Origin: Alphaproteobacteria bacterium UBA4588
GTDB lineage: Bacteria > Pseudomonadota > Alphaproteobacteria > Puniceispirillales > Puniceispirillaceae
Direction of reading: 5' to 3'
Assembly (NCBI GenBank): GCA_002387605.1
Contig: DGJU01000058.1
Span: 12,664-33,475, forward strand
Length of the DNA: 20,812 nucleotides
In this document: positions 15,766 to 20,812 of the stretch, one piece after another
Layout: every line of letters begins with the position of its first letter
Numbering within the stretch: the stretch's first letter is position 1
Made by a program: the position numbers and the translations under genes
Notes under the pieces: generated by a model
Seen by the model: the letters and a program-made list of their open reading frames with translations, nothing else
Database searches by the model: none
What the model was told of the DNA's origin: nothing

Positions 15766-16673
15766 GTGTGATGTCTTCAACACCATTATCACTGCATCAC
15801 CGGCTGGTTGCTGGTAAGGCGTTGCGCGAGATTACCTGGTTGAAAGTTGGCGGTGCAGCTGACTGGCTATTCGAGCCACATTCTGCTGAAGAATTACAGC
15901 TATTCTTATCGCACCTACCACACGATATTCCGATTACCATAATGGGGGCTGGCTCTAACCTTCTGGTCCGTGACGGCGGCGTAGAGGGTGTTGTCATCCG
16001 GCTGGCTGGCGCATTAGCAGAAGCGCGCCTTGACGGCACATCCATCCATGCCGGTGCAGGATGCACTGATGGACAGGTTGCCCGTTTTGCAGCAAAGCAG
16101 GGCAGAAGCAATCTTGAATTCCTCGTTGGCATTCCAGGGACTATTGGCGGCGGGCTGCGGATGAATGCAGGCTGTTATGGCAGCGAGTTCCGTGATGTGC
16201 TGATCTCAGCCACGGCAATGACGCGCAGCGGCACCATTATCAGAGCTACGGCTGATGAGATGGGTATGGCCTACCGTCATTCGAACGCCCCGCAAGACTG
16301 GATTTTCCTGTCAGCAGAATTCACCACAATCGCCGGCACCAGCGATATTATTCGTGTAACGATGAAAGATATGATTGCCAATCGTGGCGCAGCTCAACCT
16401 GTTGGCGTGCGGACTGGCGGCTCAACTTTTGCCAACCCAGACGGTCATAAAGCATGGCAGGTCATTGATGCTGCTGGGTGCCGCGGCCTATCTGTTGGTG
16501 GTGCCCATATTTCTGAAAAGCACTGTAATTTCCTAATTAATGACGGTAGTGCAACTGCCGCTGATCTAGAGACGCTTGGCGAAGATGTCCGCGCCCGTGT
16601 AGCGGCTCATTCCAATGTTGAGCTGCGCTGGGAAATCAAGCGTATCGGGCGTACTGAAAAGGAGATTGTCTGA
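15762..16673 (+). CDS. murB: UDP-N-acetylenolpyruvoylglucosamine reductase MurB
   Basis: MurB reduces UDP-GlcNAc-enolpyruvate to UDP-MurNAc with FAD and NADPH. The 303-residue protein has the FAD-binding GAGSNLLVRDGG (62-73) and GIPGTIGGGLRMNAG (123-137), and RTGGSTFANP around 217-226 with the catalytic Ser at 221. SEKHCNFLIN follows at 251-260. The layout is the short, type II MurB common in alphaproteobacteria. AAGGAG precedes the ATG. It overlaps ddl by one base (TGATG). MurA, which makes its substrate, is not in the window. Confidence 0.96.
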   Translation: MSVMSSTPLSLHHRLVAGKALREITWLKVGGAADWLFEPHSAEELQLFLSHLPHDIPITIMGAGSNLLVRDGGVEGVVIRLAGALAEARLDGTSIHAGAGCTDGQVARFAAKQGRSNLEFLVGIPGTIGGGLRMNAGCYGSEFRDVLISATAMTRSGTIIRATADEMGMAYRHSNAPQDWIFLSAEFTTIAGTSDIIRVTMKDMIANRGAAQPVGVRTGGSTFANPDGHKAWQVIDAAGCRGLSVGGAHISEKHCNFLINDGSATAADLETLGEDVRARVAAHSNVELRWEIKRIGRTEKEIV

Positions 16674-17581
16674 TGTCAGCACAAGATAGAGTTGTTGCCG
16701 TTCTGATGGGCGGATGGGGCTCAGAAGCTGCTGTTAGCCGCGTTTCTGCTAGCTTTTGCAGTAAGGCTGCGCGGATTGCCGGCTGGGACACTGTTGAGGT
16801 TGAATTTGACAGAGATATTGTTAGCCGCCTGAAAGAGCTTAATCCCGACCGTGTCCTGAATGCACTTCATGGCCAAATTGGTGAAGACGGTTCTGTGCAA
16901 GGCATGCTGAATGTGATGAATATTCCTTACACGCATAGCGGTGTGCTTGCCTCTGCACTCGCCATGGATAAAGTTGCCTCCGGCCTTATTTTCACATCTG
17001 TTGGCATTTCAGTGCCGCAACTGCTTCATCTCATTGAAGATGAGTATGTTTATCCAGCAGATTTTACCGGCGCGCATGTCATTAAACCACGCAATGATGG
17101 CTCCTCTGTTGGGGTGCAGATTATCACTGAGGATAGCGCGCCGCCACAGCGCAGTCTTTGGGATGAAAATGTTCAACTCATGGCCGAGGAATATATTCCC
17201 GGGCGCGAGCTGACTGTTACTGTGCTGGATGGGAGCGCTCTTTGCGTGACCGAAATCATGGTTGATACTAATTTCTATGATTATGAAGCCAAATATAAAG
17301 TTGGCGGTTCTAATCATATTCTTCCTGCCGATATTCCAGATGATGTTGCAGCCCAGACCTGTGATTGGGCTGAGCGTGCCTTTCATGTCCTTGGGTGCCG
17401 CGGTGTTGCCCGTGCTGATTTCCGCTGGGATGAAGATGAAAACCAACTTTACATGCTGGAGGTCAATACACAGCCCGGCATGACAGCAACATCTCTGGTG
17501 CCAGAACAGGCCGCCTATCGCGGTATTTCGGGCGAAGCGCTGGTCAATCATCTCTTGGAGACTGCCCAATGCGACGAGTGA
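16673..17581 (+). CDS. ddl: D-alanine-D-alanine ligase Ddl
   Basis: Ddl joins two D-alanines with ATP for use by MurF. The 302-residue ATP-grasp protein has HGQIGEDGSVQG at 66-77, the ATP-binding KPRNDGSSVGV starting at Lys137, and LEVNTQPGMT at 261-270 with the metal-binding Glu and Asn. The length matches DdlB-type enzymes (about 305). The N-terminal LMGGWGSEAAVS differs slightly from the common GG-S-ERxVS form, but Glu18, the likely catalytic Glu, is kept. AAAAGGAG precedes the start. It overlaps ftsQ by 13 nt. Confidence 0.96.
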   Translation: MSAQDRVVAVLMGGWGSEAAVSRVSASFCSKAARIAGWDTVEVEFDRDIVSRLKELNPDRVLNALHGQIGEDGSVQGMLNVMNIPYTHSGVLASALAMDKVASGLIFTSVGISVPQLLHLIEDEYVYPADFTGAHVIKPRNDGSSVGVQIITEDSAPPQRSLWDENVQLMAEEYIPGRELTVTVLDGSALCVTEIMVDTNFYDYEAKYKVGGSNHILPADIPDDVAAQTCDWAERAFHVLGCRGVARADFRWDEDENQLYMLEVNTQPGMTATSLVPEQAAYRGISGEALVNHLLETAQCDE

Positions 17582-18384
17582 TGTTCTGGAAAAAAGCTCC
17601 TGCTAGTGACGTCTCAGTGCGGCCCGGACGGCGCGCACTATCGCTCAAGCAAAGCGTCATCCTATTTGCATTTGTGTTTATACTCAGTGCGAGCGGTGCG
17701 CTTTATATAAAGCGGGATGAGATTAAATCACAGTTTCTCGCACAGTCTGTTACCGCCGGTTTCGGGCTTCAGAAAGTTGATGTAAACGGACGCAATCATA
17801 CATCAGCGGCAGCTGTAATTGAGGCGATTTCTGTCACCACAAACACGGCCTTATTCAGTTTGGACCTGCCAACGATTCGTACTAATCTTACACAGTTAAG
17901 CTGGGTTGAAGATGCGCGCGTTGAGCGCCGCTTCCCGAACACGCTTATTGTCACCTTGCGCGAGCGCGTACCGATGGCGCTGTTGCAAACAGATAAGGGT
18001 CACCAGCTTATTGATGCGTCCGGCGCGTTAATCACAGATGCATCTGCTGATAATTTTACCCACCTGCCCGTTATATCTGGCGCAGAGGGGGCAGCAACCA
18101 AAGCCACCTTCATTCTGGATATTCTACAGACCGAGCCTGAATTATTTACTGATGTGTGGGCAGTCCATTTTGTATCAGGCAGACGCTGGGATGTGCATAT
18201 GCGCTCAGGGCTTGTTGTCAAACTGCCAGAACGTGACCCTGTCCTTGCCTGGTCACGCCTATCACGGCTTGAAACAGACACAAAAATAACAGCGCGCGAT
18301 CTGGCTGCCATCGATTTGCGGATCCCAGACCAGCTGATAGTTGAGCCAAACATTCCTGTGCGCGGCAAAGGCAGTAAAACATGA
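17569..18384 (+). CDS. ftsQ: Cell division protein FtsQ
   Basis: FtsQ is a single-pass membrane protein that recruits FtsL-FtsB and passes signals to FtsWI. The 271 residues comprise a basic cytoplasmic tail (about 1-28), one membrane segment (about 29-47) and a POTRA domain (about 63-135, from FGLQKVDVNG through SWVEDARVERRFPNTLIVTLRER). The periplasmic beta domain follows. ATG 17569 is chosen because GGAG lies 8 nt upstream. The ATG at 17581, which would overlap the ddl stop by one base, lacks a good Shine-Dalgarno. Sixteen bases separate it from ftsA. Confidence 0.93.
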   Translation: MRRVMFWKKAPASDVSVRPGRRALSLKQSVILFAFVFILSASGALYIKRDEIKSQFLAQSVTAGFGLQKVDVNGRNHTSAAAVIEAISVTTNTALFSLDLPTIRTNLTQLSWVEDARVERRFPNTLIVTLRERVPMALLQTDKGHQLIDASGALITDASADNFTHLPVISGAEGAATKATFILDILQTEPELFTDVWAVHFVSGRRWDVHMRSGLVVKLPERDPVLAWSRLSRLETDTKITARDLAAIDLRIPDQLIVEPNIPVRGKGSKT

Positions 18385-18400
18385 AAACGGGAGCAGCTTA

Positions 18401-19696
18401 ATGGCAAGTCGGACAAAATCAGCCAGAGCGCCATTTGGTGTGCTTGATCTTGGCTCGTCCAAAATGGCCTGCCTGATAGCAGAGCCAACACCAGACGGTC
18501 TTGTTCTGCTGGGCCAAGCAATGCATGCATCAGACGGTATTCGCATGGGCGAAATCATTGATATGGATCAGTTTAGCGCCTCTGTTGGCAAAACCGTTCA
18601 GGCAGCTGAACGTAATGCGGGCCTGACGATCAAGGATATCCACCTTGTCACACCCGGCGGACAGCCCGCTATTCAAATCTGCCGGTCACGCATTGACCTA
18701 TCCGACCCGATTATCTCGCGGCGTGATATTCGTCGGCTCAGCACAAAGCAAAGTGAAATGTCCGCGCCTGAAGGGCGGCGCATTAGCCAGTCACACAGGC
18801 TACAATATCTGGTTGATGGTCAACGTCATATCCAGAACCCGAACGGGATGCGTGCAACTGAACTAGCCGCTGACACCGCTATTCTTAGCCATAATTCTCT
18901 CAGCTTTGATAATATGTCCGAAGCTGTGGTGCAAAACCACCTGCAGGTTGGACATATTCATCATAGTGGGTCTGTTGCTGGGTTATCCTGTCTTACCGAA
19001 GAAGAAAGAGACCTCGGGGCAATCATTCTGGATATGGGCGGCGGCACCACGGCTATTTCTGCCTATCTGGATAACAAGATTATTTACGCCAGTACTGTTC
19101 AGATGGGCGGCCAGCATATCACACGTGACATTGCGAGGGTGCTCTCGCTCGCGATTGGCGCTTCTGAGCGTCTAAAAGCTATCGAAGGCTCGGTAATGAT
19201 GGGTGGCGCAGAACAGCCGCGGATGTTTGCTGGCGGGTTCCCCTCACAAGGTGATAATTTTGTGCTGTCTCATACTGTATCAGCATCAGATAGCCTCAGC
19301 TTGCCAAATGGCGAGACAATCGAGCGGCAGCTTCTTTCCGACATTATCCGCACCCGCCTTGATGATATTTTAGAAGCTGTTGATGAAAGGCTTGAGCAGA
19401 GCCGTATGAAACAGCTTTGTGGCAACACAATTGTGCTCACCGGCGGCGCCAGCCAGCTTACCGGATTATCTGACTATATGGCTAGTTGCTGGTCTCGTTC
19501 TATTAGAATTGCTACCCCACACGGTCTAACCGGCCTAGACGGTCAGATAACCGGTGGCCCGTTTGCTGCCTCGCTGGGCATGGCTCTGTTTGTTCATAAC
19601 AACCATGACGATGAGACAGCTCTTCGTGTTTCCACTCCAGCTTCCAGAACCGGCTTATTTGGTAAGTTCGGACACTGGTTCAAGGAGCATATCTGA
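18401..19696 (+). CDS. ftsA: Cell division protein FtsA
   Basis: FtsA is the actin-like ATPase that tethers FtsZ to the membrane. From ATG 18401 it has 431 residues, with GGGAG upstream. Actin-fold motifs are visible: FGVLDLGSSKMACLI near the N-terminus, ILDMGGGTTAIS (phosphate 2) in the middle and IVLTGGASQLTGL (adenosine) near the end. The C-terminal LFGKFGHWFKEHI is the amphipathic membrane-targeting helix. Some positions, such as SERLKAIEG where KxxYG is common, are less conserved than usual. The frame is open upstream to 18341, but that lies within ftsQ and lacks the FtsA pattern. Confidence 0.95.
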   Translation: MASRTKSARAPFGVLDLGSSKMACLIAEPTPDGLVLLGQAMHASDGIRMGEIIDMDQFSASVGKTVQAAERNAGLTIKDIHLVTPGGQPAIQICRSRIDLSDPIISRRDIRRLSTKQSEMSAPEGRRISQSHRLQYLVDGQRHIQNPNGMRATELAADTAILSHNSLSFDNMSEAVVQNHLQVGHIHHSGSVAGLSCLTEEERDLGAIILDMGGGTTAISAYLDNKIIYASTVQMGGQHITRDIARVLSLAIGASERLKAIEGSVMMGGAEQPRMFAGGFPSQGDNFVLSHTVSASDSLSLPNGETIERQLLSDIIRTRLDDILEAVDERLEQSRMKQLCGNTIVLTGGASQLTGLSDYMASCWSRSIRIATPHGLTGLDGQITGGPFAASLGMALFVHNNHDDETALRVSTPASRTGLFGKFGHWFKEHI

Positions 19697-19734
19697 GATG
19701 TTGCCCTATTTCCCCTTTTTTCAATGGAGATGCC

Positions 19735-19851
19735 ATGACTGATACATCAACGCCTCATTATCCACTCTTGTTTTCTGGGTGCATGGCAGGCTCATGCATC
19801 GCATTAATTTCACCTCATTTTCAACGGTTTCACGAAGGGAGCCTCTCATGA
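19735..19851 (+). CDS. Possible small protein (38 aa) coupled to ftsZ; hypothetical
   Basis: This small frame fills most of the ftsA-ftsZ gap. GGAG at 19726-19729 lies 5 nt before its ATG. Its TGA overlaps the ftsZ ATG as ATGA, the same 4-nt overlap seen at murG-murC and murC-murB. The peptide begins MTDTSTPHYPLLFSGC and then MAGSCIALIS, so it has a short mildly hydrophobic middle with two cysteines, and ends FHEGSLS. I recognise no family. It may be a real small protein, a leader frame that delivers ribosomes to ftsZ, or chance. The hairpin at 19778-19800 lies inside it. Confidence 0.35.
   Translation: MTDTSTPHYPLLFSGCMAGSCIALISPHFQRFHEGSLS
19778..19800 (+). promoter_or_regulatory. Hairpin / dyad upstream of ftsZ
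   Basis: GGTGCATG (19778-19785) pairs with CATGCATC (19793-19800) over 8 bp, with one G-U pair and a 7-nt loop. No T-run follows, so it is not a standard terminator. It could be an RNA structure that tunes ftsZ mRNA processing or translation, or a protein-binding inverted repeat (TGCATG-N7-CATGCA). It ends 47 nt before the ftsZ start. Confidence 0.5.
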
Positions 19852-20812
19852 CAATTAATCTAACTGTTCCACAAACAATGCAGGAATTACGCCCACGCAT
19901 CACAGTCGTTGGTGTCGGCGGCGCAGGATGTAATGCTGTAAATAACATGATTTCAGCTGACCTTGATGGCGTTGAATTTCTTGTTGCTAATACAGACGGT
20001 CAGGCGCTTGCCCATTCGCTTGCGCCGCGCCGTATTCAGCTTGGCACTAATCTGACAGGCGGTCTGGGTGCCGGCTCAAAGCCGCAAATCGGACAAGCTG
20101 CTGCAGAAGAAAGTCTGGATGAAATTTTTTCAGAGTTGAACGAAAGCAACATGATTTTCATTACTGCTGGCATGGGCGGCGGTACAGGCACAGGGGCAGC
20201 GCCAGTGATTGCCCGTGCAGCTAAGGAACGCGGCATTCTGACTGTTGGTGTTGTTACCAAGCCGTTTGAGTTTGAAGGCTTACGCCGGATGACGCAGGCA
20301 GATGATGGTATCGCAGCCTTGCAGGCCTATGTTGATACGCTGATTGTTATCCCGAACCAGAATCTTTTCCGGCTTGCCAATGAGCGGACAACCTTTGCTG
20401 ATGCATTCCACATGGCAGATACAGTTCTTCATCAGGGTGTCTGCGGGGTCACTGACCTCATGATTAAGCCAGGCCTGATTAATCTAGATTTTGCCGATAT
20501 CAAAGCTGTGATGTCTGAAATGGGCAAGGCAATGATGGGGACGGGCGAAGCATCAGGGGAGCATCGTGCAACCGAAGCAGCTGAGGCGGCTATCAACAAC
20601 CCATTATTGGATGATTCATCCATGAAAGGCGCCCGCGCTGTTCTGATTAATGTCACAGGCGGCATGGACATGACATTGTTCGAAGTTGATGAAGCAGCAA
20701 ACCGCATCCGCACTGAAGTTGACCCAGACGCAACAATCATCTTTGGCTCAGCCTTTGATGAAAGACTGGAAGGCATCATGCGGGTATCAGTGGTTGCAAC
20801 AGGCATTGATGC
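19848..20812 (+). CDS. ftsZ: Cell division GTPase FtsZ (3' truncated by window edge)
   Basis: FtsZ is the tubulin homologue that forms the division ring. The frame is open to the right edge, giving 321 residues. It shows GVGGAGCNAVNNM near the N-terminus, NTDGQAL (usually NTDAQAL) and the tubulin signature GGGTGTG at 110-116. NQNLFRLANERTTFADAF and the T7 loop PGLINLDFADIKAVM follow, so the GTPase core is complete and looks active. The variable linker and C-terminal peptide that binds FtsA lie off the window. ATG 19848 is chosen because GAAGGGAG ends 6 nt upstream. An in-frame ATG at 19794 would add residues unlike FtsZ. Confidence 0.97.
   Translation, partial: MTINLTVPQTMQELRPRITVVGVGGAGCNAVNNMISADLDGVEFLVANTDGQALAHSLAPRRIQLGTNLTGGLGAGSKPQIGQAAAEESLDEIFSELNESNMIFITAGMGGGTGTGAAPVIARAAKERGILTVGVVTKPFEFEGLRRMTQADDGIAALQAYVDTLIVIPNQNLFRLANERTTFADAFHMADTVLHQGVCGVTDLMIKPGLINLDFADIKAVMSEMGKAMMGTGEASGEHRATEAAEAAINNPLLDDSSMKGARAVLINVTGGMDMTLFEVDEAANRIRTEVDPDATIIFGSAFDERLEGIMRVSVVATGID

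Noticed and set aside
19697..19847. A dedicated ftsZ promoter or CcrM (GANTC) sites in the ftsA-ftsZ gap
   Set aside because: No convincing -35/-10 pair (TTGTTT at 19768 has no good partner) and no GANTC site was found by eye. A promoter cannot be excluded.

Overview
The window is a stretch of an alphaproteobacterial chromosome. It carries the division and cell-wall (dcw) cluster in the order mraZ-rsmH-ftsL-ftsI-murE-murF-mraY-murD-ftsW-murG-murC-murB-ddl-ftsQ-ftsA-ftsZ, with an RNase P RNA gene just upstream. Gene order, a diaminopimelate-type MurE, the murG-murC-murB-ddl-ftsQ run and many GC-balanced, tightly overlapping genes suit a marine alphaproteobacterium. A SAR116-like lineage is possible, but that is only a guess from general appearance.

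Layout: (1) 1-1616 is the 3' part of an ABC-F ATPase (Uup type) whose start lies off the left edge. (2) 1713-2100 is rnpB, the bacterial type A RNase P RNA, closed by a 13-bp P1 helix. (3) 2290-2835 is a minus-strand gene for a small glycine-zipper lipoprotein of unknown function, with a terminator behind it and a weak promoter candidate in front. (4) 2836-3221 is the regulatory region of the dcw operon. It holds seven CCAT/CCAA boxes at exactly 10-bp spacing, read as an MraZ operator, with a sigma70-like promoter inside the array. (5) 3222-19696 is the dcw operon, all on the plus strand. (6) 19697-19847 separates ftsA from ftsZ and contains an 8-bp hairpin and a possible 38-codon gene that overlaps the ftsZ start. 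(7) 19848 to the right edge is ftsZ, cut off at its 3' end.

How the genes work together: MurE, MurF, MurC, MurB, MurD and Ddl build UDP-MurNAc-pentapeptide. MraY and MurG convert it to lipid II. FtsW polymerises lipid II and FtsI cross-links it at the septum, with FtsQ and FtsL as scaffold. FtsA anchors the FtsZ ring. RsmH modifies 16S rRNA, and MraZ is the likely autorepressor of the operon. Twelve of the fifteen gene junctions overlap by 1-14 nt, which points to one transcript with strong translational coupling. The exceptions are mraY-murD (20 nt, starting in a run of eight G), ftsQ-ftsA (16 nt) and ftsA-ftsZ (151 nt).

No mobile element, CRISPR array, tRNA gene or clearly foreign block was seen. 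The most distinctive signals are the seven-box MraZ operator and the small coupled ORF with hairpin before ftsZ.
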